Made by a program: the position numbers and the translations under genes. A stretch of DNA of 64,000 nucleotides, from NCBI GenBank assembly GCA_012932295.1, contig JAAONU010000004.1:8669446-8733445 (forward strand), given 5' to 3'. Shown here piece after piece: positions 33,564 through 45,011 of the stretch (its first letter is position 1; every line of letters starts with the position of its first letter). This DNA comes from Cyclina sinensis. Taxonomy: Eukaryota > Mollusca > Bivalvia > Venerida > Veneridae. Below the pieces are notes generated by a model. That model did no database searches. It saw nothing but the letters and a program-made list of their open reading frames with translations, and had not been told where the DNA came from.

Positions 33564-36445
33564 ATGAAGTTTGCTCTGATCGTACTAGCTTTAGTTCCAT
33601 TGGCTTTTGCCAACCCCGAGAAACGATTCATACTTGACTCAATACGTAAGTAATCGAATACCGTTGTGTATATTTTATTGAAATCACACCTAATAGTAGT
33701 AAAACACAATCGTAACATCTCAGTCACGAAGGCTATGCGAACTGTTGTGTAACCCGAGGTGTTCCATGTGTTTTTTGGTAAAACTATGCATTAGTTTCAG
33801 AAAGTTTCTGTAATTTAAGTTCATGAAGACATGAAGAGTTATTACCAAACGTTTGTCACAAGTGAACTTAATGCTCAACTGGAAAACCCCGTAGTCACAT
33901 ACATACATTTTTATTATTTGTTTAATATTTTAGGATCAGATAGCGAACATTAATGATTCCGATAGCAATCATACGTTTTAATAACAAAAAAGTCGTTTTT
34001 TTTCAGTCCTTATTTTTTATCATCTAAATTAAATGTGCCAATGTATACTTCTTTTTACTTTCATGTGCTTATCTCAAGTCTAGACCTTGGTTACAAAAGC
34101 TCAATAGCAGTTTCAGAAGAACTTTAAATAGAATAAGATTAGCACAGAATGATTATAATAAACATAAATGGGAGAGGTCTTTGCTACAAAATCTAATCAA
34201 GCTTTTAAAATTTAAAAAGATTAAAGAAAGACTGTCAAAGGGGAAATGTTCGCATAGACAAAATGACTGAAGGGCAACGACGAATAAATAAAAGATATGT
34301 TGGTAAAAGATATAAGATGTTCTAGCCCAGCACTTTAAAATTAAGCTATTTCGGTTGATCTCAAGTTTAGTCTAAGCATACTTTATTTTCAAAATTAATC
34401 TCATATCCAGGCATAAATTCCACACCAAATGCGTATACATGTAATTAATAAAAGGGATCGATCACAAGTTCTGACAACCTAATTTCGAGTATTTAAGTTT
34501 CTTTTATTATACCCCCGCACAACGTATTGAGGGATGGTATACTGGAATCAGCTTGTCTTTCTTTCTGTCCGTTCGTCCGTCCGTCCGGTCGGCCATCGGG
34601 TTTTGTTTTTTCTGGAGCATAACTAAAAAAACTATTACAGGTATCAACTTGCAACTGCACTGATGGATAGATCTCGCCGAGAAAAAGTTCAGTATCTAAG
34701 AACCATAACTTTTTTCCCCATTATTTTGAAATAATTGCCTTTTAAAATTTTTTATACTAAATGTTTGTCCGGGGCATAATATAAAATGTGTTCGAGGTAT
34801 CAACTTGAACTTTCACAGTTAAATAGAACTTATTGAGAAAAAACTTCAGGGCTTAAGAACAATAACTCCTTTTCGCTAAATTTTGGAATAATTGCTCTTT
34901 AAAATAATGTTTACAAACTTAATTTTTGTTCGGAGCGTAACTCAAAAAGTTTTAAAGGTATCAATTTGAAAATTCATAAATGAATAAATCTCATTGAAGG
35001 AAAGTGCAGTGCCGAAGAACCATGACTCTCTTTTGCATATTTTTGGAGTTATTACACTCTGTAATTTTATTAAATTATTTTTTTTGTCCGGTCAAAACTA
35101 AAAAAGTATTGGAGGTGTCAACTTGAAACTTCATAGATGGATAGATTTCATTCAGGGAATGTGCAATGCCAATGAAGAAGAACTCGTTTCTCATAATTTT
35201 GGAATTATTGCCCTTCGAAATTTTTCATACTTAAGTTTTGTCCTAGGCATAACGCAGTAAAGTATTGGAGGTATCAGCTTGAAACTTCATAGAAAAAAAG
35301 ATCTCACTGGGGAAAGGTGCAATGTCTAACGCTCTTTAGCATAATTTTAGAGCTGTCGGGTTTTGTTTTTCCAGGGAATAGCTCAAAAAGGTTTTAACTT
35401 GAAACTTCATAGATATATAGATTTCAGTGACGAGAAGTGCAGTGCTAAAGAAACATTACTCTTTTTTCAAAATTTTGGAATTACTGCCCTTTGAAATTTT
35501 TCATACCTCATTTTTGTTCGGGGCATCAAGTAACTTGTTACCATATATCAATACCCTACTGACAAAGCGGCATGCATAGTATTGGCGCCAGGACAGGACA
35601 GTGGCAGTTCTAGTTTAATCAGACCTCACAGGCTATAGTTCATATTTCACATATTTTCATGACAGATTTCTTATTCACCTATTTGTTTTTTTAAACATAT
35701 AGTGCATAGACATTATAAAAAATTCTCATTTGTGAACGAACAGTTTTAGATAATGCTATAACAGTAGTATGAAAATTTTGCCTAGAAGCTTTTTAAATTT
35801 GCGTGAAATATTGGTCTTCGATATAAACAGATAATCATATGATTTCAGTGAAGTTTGTTGATACTGAAACCATTAAGAAAGATCTACAGATTATGGTCGA
35901 CACTATTGGCAGTGACCCAACAGAGCAGTTGTGTGAACAAGAATGTCATAAGATAGCACAGCAAGGTCTACTTGATCATGCCTGTCCCCTTATCTGTCAC
36001 TCGTAAGTCACGAAACATTCTTAATGAACTTTTCTTATCTAGTAATCTCCTAGTTTTATAGTATGACGGCTGTAGGAACAACCTTTAGCTCTTAGTCGTG
36101 CCATCTTCCCTATTAAGCTTGTGCGTCACCAACAGCTGTGATATATCCTTTAGCGTATACATGAATCTTACTTCTTTTTTGTTTTTCGGTGAAAGTTTCT
36201 TTTATTTTAATCCTTTTAGTCTTTTTCGTTTTAGTGACTTAAACACTTTACACATATAGATATAAGTATAGTCTAATACAGCATTATGAATTCTATTTGA
36301 ATTATACACGTCGTAACACGTTGTTTTATAGCATGGGAATAATGAAATAAACATAAAAAGGCTGATAAATTTTTGTTTCAGATTTCAAGAATTGGTGAGG
36401 CACTTTCAGGTTGTCCCTGACACCATGACAACAATATCAGCATAG
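33564..36445 (+). CDS. Secreted two-disulfide helical-hairpin-type peptide precursor B (99 aa)
   Basis: Exons 33564-33645 (82 nt), 35849-36002 (154) and 36382-36445 (64) sum to 300 nt, with GT..AG junctions throughout. Residues 1-16 are a signal peptide (MKFALIVLALVPLAFA). A Lys-Arg processing site is at 20-21. The core is acidic with cysteines at 56, 60, 73 and 77 (CEQEC ... CPLIC), i.e. CxxxC-x12-CxxxC. The C-terminus is a short tail ending in ISA. That spacing places both cysteine pairs one helical turn apart, as in cysteine-stabilised helical hairpins. AATAAA lies at 36469-36474. A TATA box and non-coding leader exon lie upstream. I do not know the family name or function; a secreted, Lys-Arg-processed peptide is the supported inference. 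Introns are phase 1 and phase 2. Confidence 0.87.
34505..35720. mobile_element. 1.2-kb insertion with internal ~158-bp tandem repeats
   Basis: Absent from the matching intron of gene A (1.0 kb versus 2.2 kb here). It starts TTATTATACCCCCGCACAAC, followed by GTCCGTCCGTCCGGTCGGCC and then about seven diverged units of roughly 158 bp (33 to 160 apart as GGGCATAACT...GGTATCAACTTGAAACTTCATAGAT...TTTTGGAATTATTGCCCTTT). Similar CCGTCCGTCC-plus-tandem structure occurs at 37.4-37.8 kb. No transposase, so a non-autonomous dispersed element. Confidence 0.75.
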
Positions 36446-36468
36446 AATAATACTTTGTTACTATTTGA

Positions 36469-36474
36469 AATAAA
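36469..36474 (+). promoter_or_regulatory. Poly(A) signal of gene B
   Basis: AATAAA 24 nt after the stop codon. Gene A has the same signal at 29746-29751 in an almost identical context (GTTACTATTTGAAATAAA). Confidence 0.75.
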
Positions 36475-37344
36475 GTAATTGTTTATTGAATATTTCTTTT
36501 TCTGTAAATTTTTGTTTTTAATTGCGACACGTACGGCAATTGTGTTTGCCTTTACGACCATACATGCAGTCTGGCCAGGTTCTAGAATGTGAATATTAAA
36601 TCATGACATTTTCAATGATTATCGCTCTAAAACATGTCTATTCAGACCGAATAATGTTGAAGCCCATACTACATATTTAGGTAGAATCGGTTTAAATGAA
36701 CGTTGTTCTGTTCAGAACAATGATATTTTAATAAAGCTATATAATATTGAGAGTGTAAATGGGAGTATTTGTATTTCTCCAAGGAGAGATATATGAACAG
36801 GACAGAAATTGTACATGTACAATTGCACGACAAGACAGTGTTGATGAAAAGAGTCAGAAGATGTCAGATAATTTTGAAATTAAATGCTCAAACACTATAA
36901 TGAGTGTTAAATAAATGCAAAATCTGACTATTTAATCTGGTAAAAAGAATACTGCTACAAGGGCATCATTATATACAGATAATTAAGTTTATATATATGT
37001 AAAAGAATAGCATCTAAGCAGTTAAAACTGGAAAGTGAAAGAAGAATCTTGAGATACAAATCCTAGCTACTTGTCGATTCTGATTCTTCGAAAGTCTTTT
37101 CTTTAGAATTTCTAGCATAATATTATGTTTTTTTTCTATAGTATATTAACTTCTCTTAAATTATAAAGAAAAACAAATAGCAAAATTCTGTGAGTCAGTC
37201 TAAAGCTTTATTAATTGGATGAATCTAATTAGCATTGATGTACGTTCGTCATTGATTACTTTCACTCTTTCCTGTATGGATTGAGACCGTTTGTTCTCTT
37301 CATATTCTGAAGATCTGTATCTTTAAAGATGATCACGTGCAAAG

Positions 37345-37830
37345 ATATTGAACTCAATTACAATTACCTCTCATAGAATATCTGGGGCTATATTGGATTC
37401 ACGTGTGTTGGCCGTTCTTTCTTTCTGTGGGTCGGTCGGTCCGTCCGTTCTTAAAAAAAATCTGTCGGAACTGTTTCTATATAACTATTACTCAGACTTT
37501 GCAACGTCATATCAAATCAAGTCTATTTCCTTATATGGTTGTCACGGTCCACTCTGGTGATTTTTTTACTGATGTTATGGCCCTTTGATTGTTTAACATA
37601 TCAATATGTCCAGACTGTTTCTCATCAACAGTTATTCAGATTTTAATAATACTTTGCGAGAATCATAAGTAATCAATCCTAATTGAGCATGTTGTTGCGT
37701 CGTTCCACTGCTATCATTTTTTCCTCTGACTAATGGGCCTTTGATTTTTTTAACATATACATTCGTCAAGGCTATTTCTCAGCAAACATTTGTCAGATTT
37801 TAATAATACTAGGCAAGAATCATCATCATC
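37345..37830. repeat. Dispersed element with ~150-bp tandem units
   Basis: GGGTCGGTCGGTCCGTCCGT near 37430 is followed by three diverged units around 37471, 37616 and 37773 (word TTTCTCATCAACAGTTATTC...CAGATTTTAATAATACT). The organisation matches the insertion in gene B's intron, although the unit sequence differs. The two overlapping 60-70-codon frames are incidental. Confidence 0.6.
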
Positions 37831-38027
37831 GTCGGTACCCGTTGCCTATATGACCGACGCCCACTGTAGAGGTAAGTATATCTTATCTTGTGGGGGATAG
37901 TGCAAGATACAAAACATCCTTCCAGAGGCACGCCTGATTATTTTTTTTCATGTTCAGTGTAAAGCACTGATACATGAGATCTCGTATTAACGTCTCGTAT
38001 CGTTCAAAAAGCAATGAGTAATGTTAG

Positions 38028-38106
38028 TGGAGAAGCAAAGAATCGAACTTTCGACTCCTGGATAACCAGTCCTGCGTGTTACCACTGGACCACTGATCCG
38101 CCCCAA
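38028..38106 (-). repeat. tRNA-derived SINE head
   Basis: On the minus strand: GGGGCGGATCAGTGGTCCAG followed by TGGTAACACGCAGGACTGG, then an anticodon-arm-like segment and AAAGTTCGATTCTTTGC (B box). The A- and B-box spacing and the GGGGCGGATC start resemble a tRNA. The T-arm is imperfect, and SINE-like body sequence continues leftward (to about 37825), so I prefer SINE. Confidence 0.6.
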
Positions 38107-38117
38107 ACATTTATACA

Positions 38118-38690
38118 ACCTTGGGTGTTATTTTGTGCGAAAAATCTTTTTTTAACTTGTGGGAACGAGCTATTTTGTTAAATTTAATTTCTCCGTTCGA
38201 ACAATTTATTATCTTGAGGGAACGACTTAATAACTTGTGGGTACAAGTTATTGAAAAAAATATCTGAGAAAATAATTCGTTCCCTAACTTAAGTTTTTTT
38301 TTGGCACAAAATAATCCGTTCCCACAAATTAAAAAAAAGATTTTTCGCATAAAATATTTCGTTCCCACAAGTTAAAAAAAGATTTTTCGCACAAAATAAC
38401 TCGTTTTTACAAGTTGAAAAAAGATTTTTCGCACAAAATAACTTGTGGATTTTTCGTGCAAAATATTTCGTTCCCACAAGTTAAAAAAAGATTTTCCGCA
38501 CAAAATAACTTGTTCCCACAAGTTAAAAAAGGATTTTTCGCACAAAATATTTCGTTCCCACAAGTTAAAAAAAGATTTTTCGCACAAAATAATTCGTTCC
38601 CACAAGTTAAAAAAGTTTTTTTCGCGCAAAATAATCCGTTCCCACAGAATAGAAAAAAATATTTTCTGAAAATAAGTCGTTCCCACGGAT
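38118..38690. repeat. 42-bp tandem array with an orientation switch
   Basis: From about 38270 to 38690, units of about 42 bp (TTCGTTCCCACAAGTTAAAA...TTTTCGCACAAAATA) repeat about ten times. From 38118 to about 38250 the same unit appears as its reverse complement (TTATTTTGTGCGAAAAATCT...AACTTGTGGGAACGA). The array is thus an inverted array, with the switch near 38250-38270. Both-strand open frames follow from the 42-bp (14-codon) period. Confidence 0.9.
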
Positions 38691-38699
38691 TAATAAAAT

Positions 38700-39540
38700 A
38701 AACCGACCATGTCCACTCAATGCTTCCGTAGCATGCAGATGTATTTGAGATGTTTTGTCAACGAGGAACGATGTTTCATTACGAAGAAACTGATTAAAAT
38801 TAGCGTTTCGCAATGGTTAAGGAACCAATATTTCTAATAAAAAAAAAACGGGCTGTAATGTGATTGTATAAAGCGGTTACGGGTGGTTGCAAGGTGATTG
38901 ATAATCATTCATAAGGAATGTCCTTGCTGCGAATGTCGGATGAAGTGCATCCTTTCGCTAAATGATTTGTATTCTGTGCGACATTATCCTTGTCCAATTA
39001 TCGGGAACAAGAGGGGAAAAAAGAAGCGGTTCTGTTAAAAAACAGATTTATAGGAATGACATGACGTAATGGCACTACAACGAGAAAAATACGGTGTGAC
39101 TTAAACAATGTTACTTTTCAGATGGAGGATATAGATATGAAGTGACCCCATGCACTTTTCTGTGACTGTAGGTTCCTTATCTTATCCTTATCTTTTTAGT
39201 ACATTTATTGTAGTATCTAAACAAGGTGGAAAAAGTAACATTTGTGAAATCAGTACCTTTTACCAATTATCATTTTTAATAGATTGCTTTCACACATATT
39301 TTTCATTTCTTTACTTACTTTTGAGAATTATTTCTTAAACTATTTTACACTTATTCCTATAACACTGTAAGTGTAATACAATAAATCCGAAAATTCCTCT
39401 CTAAAGCAACAGATACTAGTAATAAAGAACCAAAGGTATTTCGAGCGTAAATCTTATTTTAAATCAGTAGGAAGATAATTATGTCTGAGTCTTACGTTTC
39501 AAAATAACATACTAGATGTGTTTATTTAATCAATAAGGTT
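38700..39540. other. Spacer, nothing recognised
   Basis: No exon or named repeat seen between the inverted array and the relic gene D; I looked for a signal-peptide exon like those of genes A-C and did not find one. Confidence 0.45.
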
Positions 39541-39554
39541 TTATTCTTATTCAG

Positions 39555-40036
39555 TATAAAATGATAGATGAAGACACTATTCAGAATGATCTACACGTTA
39601 TAGTAGATACAAATGGCGGTGATCCAGCAAGGCAAACTTGATCGCACCTCACACTCGTATATTACAGCCGTACGCAACTCGTAATATTTCAAGACCTCTC
39701 AACACCCTTGATTTAAGATTTGAAACAATGTCTTGGATAATAGATTCATTTCTCGTCAGAATTCTCGCCCGTGACTTATTTTTTCAAAATCCACCAATAT
39801 TTTTATCAAATGATCAAATTCATTTTTTCTTGTTTTTTTTTTTAAAGTTCTTTTAATAACAGTATTAATTTATTTTGATGTGCATCATTTTACGTGTGAT
39901 TGTCATTTGCTGGACACGACATATCAAGTCAGAAGTTGGCATTTTATGCATGCCTCTCTTTGTCAGACTTGAGAATTTGGTAAAACACTTTGAGATTATC
40001 CAGGTCGATCTATTGCCTATTTGCAAAATTCAATAG
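39555..40036 (+). pseudogene. Relic D of the secreted peptide family
   Basis: Core-exon remnant 39555-39656 follows TTATTCAG and ends CACTC|GTATAT, matching the gene B core exon in the blocks GATCTACACGTTATAGTAGA and AGCAAGGCAAACTTGATCGC...CACTC. An internal deletion of about 40 nt removes the first CxxxC, and a 1-nt length change near the start breaks frame. Terminal-exon remnant 39967-40036 follows TGTCAG and reads LENLVKHFEII, against FQELVRHFQVV in B, then runs to TAG. No signal-peptide exon is found. It lies just before the duplicated 40-43 kb block, showing that D once was the gene of that unit. Confidence 0.72.
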
Positions 40037-40084
40037 AGGGCGCACAATTCATGGCCCCAGTTATCTCCCTTTCTCACAAGTTGT

Positions 40085-43000
40085 TCAGAGACAATATTTG
40101 TGATCACGTGTGTTGTTTGTTGACGACGTCTCTTCCTACCTAACTTTGCTTAGATGTTCCCAACATGAAGCCGTATCACATTGGGTCACAAAATTTATTT
40201 GATTAAAATTCTATTTACCGTGGATCAAGGAGGAAGCATTTGAAATAATTCAGTTATTTTAGTCTGATATCGGTTGATAAAATGTTCTGAAATGTGAATT
40301 TATTTTTCGCTAGTGAATCACTCCAAATACTGAGCTATGGTTTTTTGGCCAATATTGGTCCAGTCGGGACATATTTTAACGGTAGTACCTTGTATTTGAC
40401 AATATATTGACAATAAATAACGTATTTCATTAATAATCAGAGACCATATCTTTATAAATGCGAGGGTTTAAGTACTGACAATTTTAAAGTTGCACTTTGT
40501 TGCGGTTACCTTGACTTCCTCGTCTGAAACTTTATAGTATTTTTACCATGCGCGGGTTATTCCCTTTGCTTGAGAGAACGAGACGGCTTGATGCGGTAAT
40601 TTTCGAAACATGTTATTCTTTATAATGGCGTTCATTCACCATTTAAATTTTGATATGAAGGTAACCTACTGTTTATGTAATCATGATTGTTGAAACTAAT
40701 CTTTTACTTGTGTGCACCAGTGAAAAATTGTAAAAATTCATCTATACGAATAAAGAAAATAGTTTGCAGTTCCAATGTGCAACAAAACTCTTTCTATGCT
40801 CTGAGCAAACGCCTTGCATGCAAATATGAAATTTAAGTTTGACATATGAAATCGCGAGCCATTGTCAAACTGACTGCACCAGCGGTCGAGTTAATTAACC
40901 AGTCTCACTACTTGGTTCAATCTAAAACAAAATTGACTTTTGTTGAATTCGACGACCTGCTCGTCGTTATTGGATAAAATAGAAAAAGAAAAGTAGGTTA
41001 ATCGGCATGAAAACAATGTTCTGTTTTCCTTATTGTTAGAGTTGAAAACTGTTTCATATATGCTCCTTAATATCGGGCGAAATCTTATAAAATCTTATAA
41101 GGGTTTAGTGCACTATGCGCCAGGATGTATGTAAACTCTGTGACAACTAGAGATGTGTTTGTAAAACTTTAATCACGAGACTATGGAAACAATACCTACA
41201 ACTGGTCACGCAAAAGACCCCCAAATCCACCAGAACTTCTAAGAGTAGTTTGGACGCAACCGTGCTGTACACTGAAAGTGAAAATGAAGAAACAGAAAGG
41301 CCAATTGCACTCTACAATAATATTTTTGAAAGCGTCGATGGTTTTATCAACCAGTATCTGTGACAAAACAATTTAACAAGAATTAGGGCAAGTATAAGCT
41401 ATCATCCAACTGATTGAGAGTAGGGTTAAGGTGCTAGTTCGTTTCAATGTCCTAAGTGGCGTGACTTTCTTTAGTTATGTTCCTTTTTGTCGATACGATC
41501 GAGGCCCTTTTTTGGAAATTGTCTTTATTCACATTGCTTGATTTTTTTCTGCTGACTTTTAGTGGGAGTTTTTTTTGCATTTGGTTTACTGATGTTAAAA
41601 AAAGTGTGAGATTTAATCAGTAACCACGTGACTTATATTATTTCAATAAAGAATGATTGATTTTTTTTATCATTTGCTTAAACAAGAAAGAAAATCGGTT
41701 GAACATGAATTGGTTTTAAATTTTGATCTTTTCAACCTAAATTGTTGAGATCTTTTAAACAAATTTAACAGATATTTTTATATTGGTATGGCTCAGTACA
41801 CACCGGCCTTTAATTGTATAGATTCAAAATCTGACGTGTTAGGAAATCGATTTTTTGGGTCAACAGTTAGAGCATTGGTTTTCTAAGCGGGAGAAACTGA
41901 GTTCAAATCCCGCTGGGTGGTCATTTGCAAGATACATTGCATTTTTCTGTCACGAATTATATATTTTTCCTTAATGCTTAATAAAGTACAAGAATGAAGA
42001 TCTCATAACGAATTTAAATATGATATATTTTAAGTTTGCTTTTATATCTTTCTCTCATCAGGAAGTGGGAGGGGTAAATTGGTACATGTTCCATATATGC
42101 AATACGTTTCGTTTGAGCTCGCTATTGAATGTGTGCTTTATAAAGGTCATGTTTGTTAGCAATCGTTTGTTTTTTGTACTGTGAATGATTGAAAACTACA
42201 GTAGTGTTTTTAGATGGCCTAGAAAAGGGAAAACTATTTTATTCAGCCCAAACAAGTAAAAAAAGATTGATGTACACAATTTTAAGATTTTTTTAAATTG
42301 TCGAAGACATGTAAATCAGAATCGACACTTACTGATTCCTGTTTACCTATATTGCAAACAATATATAATGATGAACATAAAAACTAAATTTGACCTCATC
42401 GGGGCCTCTCATGCTAAAAAATACTATAAAAGGCAATGGACGGCTATTCCTTTCAGAACTTACATTGTCGGAATATTTGCTTTCAAGATCGTAAGTTTAT
42501 TTAAGTTTGCTTGTTTTATGAGTAACATTATCATAATTAAACATAATCTTAATTTTACAGTCAACAATTGTTATATAAAAGAGAAAATTGATTCAGTCTG
42601 GACTAAGTGAAATGTGGTACTCTTTAATTACTTCTGAACAAATAGATTTTTAGCAAACAGTAAAAGACTAACGGGAAATTCGATTGTTATAAAATGATAT
42701 AAGATACATTTGATCGGCTTACTGGCGAAACTTATACACATTCGACTGATTTTGCCTTGAATGGACTATCTTGTATTCTGTGGAACAGTGCATTGACTCC
42801 ACAAAGAACGTGAACAGACGAACACAAATGTTTAGATGAAAGCTGCTTTACGTTAAAGCGGAAATTTAAATTGAAAGATCCGCTGATAAAATCCGTCTGT
42901 ATATTTCAAAATCGTGTGGACATAAAACATTTCAAAGAACAAAAGTTTAAAATCTAGAACAGATAAGAGCCGCTATTAAGACCGATTCACTTATGAGACC

Positions 43001-43448
43001 AAGTTTTGACTGATCATATTTGTGGGGTAGAATAGATAAATATGCACCTCCACAACCGCAAAAAAATTTCTGTGCCACGTTCTGAGAATGAGCAAGCATA
43101 ACTCGAAAATTTAAACCAAAGCAATTATAATTTAAATATGGAAATAAAGTGTACTGAGTTTTACGGCGCATTTTTTTTCCGCAAAGTAGCAACTGATTAT
43201 AAATTCCCCGACGTCGTTTGACTAAATATCGCCTTTTAAGACAAACTAGACAATAGAATATCCAGGACAAATAAATAACCTAATTGGCTGGATCATGGCA
43301 TCAACACTCCGATAGTTAAAAAAGGCGATTAAACAAGAAAAAAATCAAACATCGACATTTGGTGATTGGTTGACAATCAATGGCTTTATTGATTTAATAA
43401 AGTTAAAATTTCTATTGATCTCTCATCCTTGAAAATTTCCTAAGTATA
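40085..43448. repeat. Duplicated cluster block, copy 2 (C arm)
   Basis: Colinear with 50870-55135. Landmarks shared: GTTGACGACGTCTCTTCCTA (40125), TTTTCGAAACATGTTATTCT (40600), GCAAAAGACC...CCAAATCCACCAGAAC (41207), GGGGCCTCTC...ACTATAAAAGGCAATGGACG (42400) and AAGACCGATTCACTTATGAG (42978). No intact gene; the block is probably a relic of a longer duplicated unit. A decayed open stretch at 41150-41365 is also present in the other arm (see findings). Confidence 0.82.
41858..41926 (+). repeat. tRNA-like sequence (SINE or tRNA relic)
   Basis: GGGTCAACAGTTAGAGCATT resembles an A box and GAGTTCAAATCCCGC a B box, 34 nt apart. The acceptor stem does not pair, so it is not a functional tRNA gene. 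Confidence 0.45.
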
Positions 43449-44095
43449 CTTTTCACAAAAAAGTAGGGGATATTGTGTTACTTGGTTATGATAAGGGAAA
43501 CGTACTCGTTATATGCAATCATCATGTACATTTTTACAATGGTTATTCTTGTGTCGATAGCGTGATCACTAAAGTATAGAAATCTCAATCAAAGTTTTGC
43601 TGCACGTGAAACTTTAACACATGAGGGGTAGCACGCAGATTTTAACATTGAAAGAAATCATGGTAATAGTGACTTTAGTTCACAAAAATGTGTGTCATGG
43701 CAGTGTGACTGACCTTAACTACCTTGACAACATGTTGGTTCCGCATGTTGTCCCGTTTGCACAACGTCATGGCCAAGAATTCATCTTCCAGGATGATAAC
43801 GCTAGGGCCCATATGGCAAAACTTGTCACTTGTGAGTTCCTGGAAGGACAACATATATGTTTTTTACCATGCCCAGCGATGAGCCCGGACTTATCACTTA
43901 TTGAACATGTGTGGGACTTTCTTTGAAAATGTGTCCGAAGACGTGATCCTCCCATCAGAACGTTATTTGTACTCCGTGCGGCGCTGCAGGAAGAGTGGGA
44001 GAGAATCCCTCAGCACATAATCAGTCGTCTTATTGGGAGTATGAGACGTGGTAAAAATAATATTACCCACAATATCCTCTACTTTTTGTGAACAG
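43449..44095 (+). mobile_element. Internally deleted Tc1-like element
   Basis: Inverted termini: CTTTTCACAAAAAAGTAGGG (with GATATTGTG) at the left, and at the right 44068-44095 its inverse, ending TTTTTGTGAACAG. TA-containing flanks (GTATA / TTATA) fit TA-site insertion. At 55.14 kb the paralogous block runs straight through (CTAAGTATAGTGTAAAATG), giving the empty site. At about 647 bp it keeps only the C-terminal half of a transposase, so it cannot be autonomous. Confidence 0.88.
43621..44091 (+). pseudogene. Tc1-like transposase, C-terminal half
   Basis: The frame carries the hallmark blocks of a Tc1/IS630 DDE transposase: FQDDNARAHMAKLV (second catalytic Asp), LPCPAMSPDLSLIEHVWDFL (catalytic Glu in IEHVW), then WERIPQHIISRLIGSMRR. 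The N-terminal DNA-binding domain and first catalytic Asp are missing. One in-frame TGA at 43924-43926 interrupts the frame, which otherwise continues into the right terminal repeat. Non-functional. Confidence 0.85.
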
Positions 44096-45005
44096 TTTAT
44101 ATTGTAAAAGAAACTACGTCCTCAGACAAAATTTAATGTACTCATAAACAGTAAACTCGCCTTAAATGTGTTATTATTGTGATGTTTCCATGATCTTTCT
44201 TACTTGACCTGAAAGTTGTATTTAGAGTTTTGTATATAAATGCACTGTAGTCATATTTATTGCTTATATGTAAAATATAAGCCTACTGTGCCAAGTGAAA
44301 AATATATTTGTGCTAATGGTGTATTGAACATGCAACTAAACAATTTATTAACTTCTTGCTAACCTACTTCATTGCACTTACTTACTTACTTACTGACACT
44401 GTATTTTTTATTCTAATTTTAATCTTTCATATCAGTACCATTTTTTAAGCATACAATATGGTCACTGTTAAAATGCTGAAAAATTATGACAAAAAAATCA
44501 ACAACTACTATTTTTATTAAAAGCTTTTAGCCACTCCCATGGTCAGGTAATTTTTGTGTGATAACAGTACTTAAAGCTGCGTAAATTCATAATTACTTAT
44601 CCGAAAGAAGAAACTCACCAAAAGGAATATGGTGTTGAATTTTTACGTTATGTAAATTGATCAATCAGATAGATTTATTAAGCCTGTAAGTAGTACGGAA
44701 TCCTTTCCACCGTAGACATTTCTACCATATGCAATTTGAAAAGTTTTACATGCTAAATTTCTGTTTTTAGTACTTTCAGTGTCGCTAGAGAAGCAGAAAG
44801 GTAAAAAGTTACAGTACCTACTGATGCGCTTATTTCGGTTTGTCCATCAAAGATTGAAAGGAAATTTAGAAAATTAAAACAATCTATTAATTTAATGCTG
44901 ACTTGTATTGAGAAATTGAAAACTAACCTGAATTTAATTTTTTGCTCAGGCTAGAAAAAGAGAATATTTTTGGTACAAAAATGCCACCAAATTATGTATT
45001 TTCAG
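44096..45005. promoter_or_regulatory. 5' region of peptide gene C
   Basis: Colinear with the 5' region of gene E (55140-56287 then 60090-60489). The most conserved piece is 44640-44815, ending in ACATGCTAAATTTCTG...AGAAGCAGAAAG|GTA, which probably contains the promoter and a non-coding leader exon with its donor. No strong TATA box is visible here, unlike genes A and B. TTACTTACTTAC simple repeats occur at 44377-44395. Confidence 0.5.
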
Positions 45006-45011
45006 ACAAAG

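Larger units (their letters stand above)
32170..37325. repeat. Segmental duplication, B unit
   Basis: Counterpart of the A unit (25110-30600). It carries gene B intact. At 32306-32339, where A has a LINE, sequence runs on without insertion. Conversely, a 1.2-kb insertion at about 34505-35720 lies in the first coding intron only in B. A short (GT)n microsatellite sits at 32730-32755. Confidence 0.8.

Noticed and set aside
38028..38106. Functional tRNA gene on the minus strand
   Set aside because: Promoter boxes are good but stem pairing is imperfect and SINE-like sequence continues; SINE head is the better call.
38111..38701. Both-strand frames with repeated SHKLKKDFSHKI-type peptides
   Set aside because: The 42-bp inverted array keeps several frames open; no gene-like context.
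41858..41926. Functional tRNA gene
   Set aside because: A- and B-box-like words are present, but the acceptor and T stems do not pair properly.
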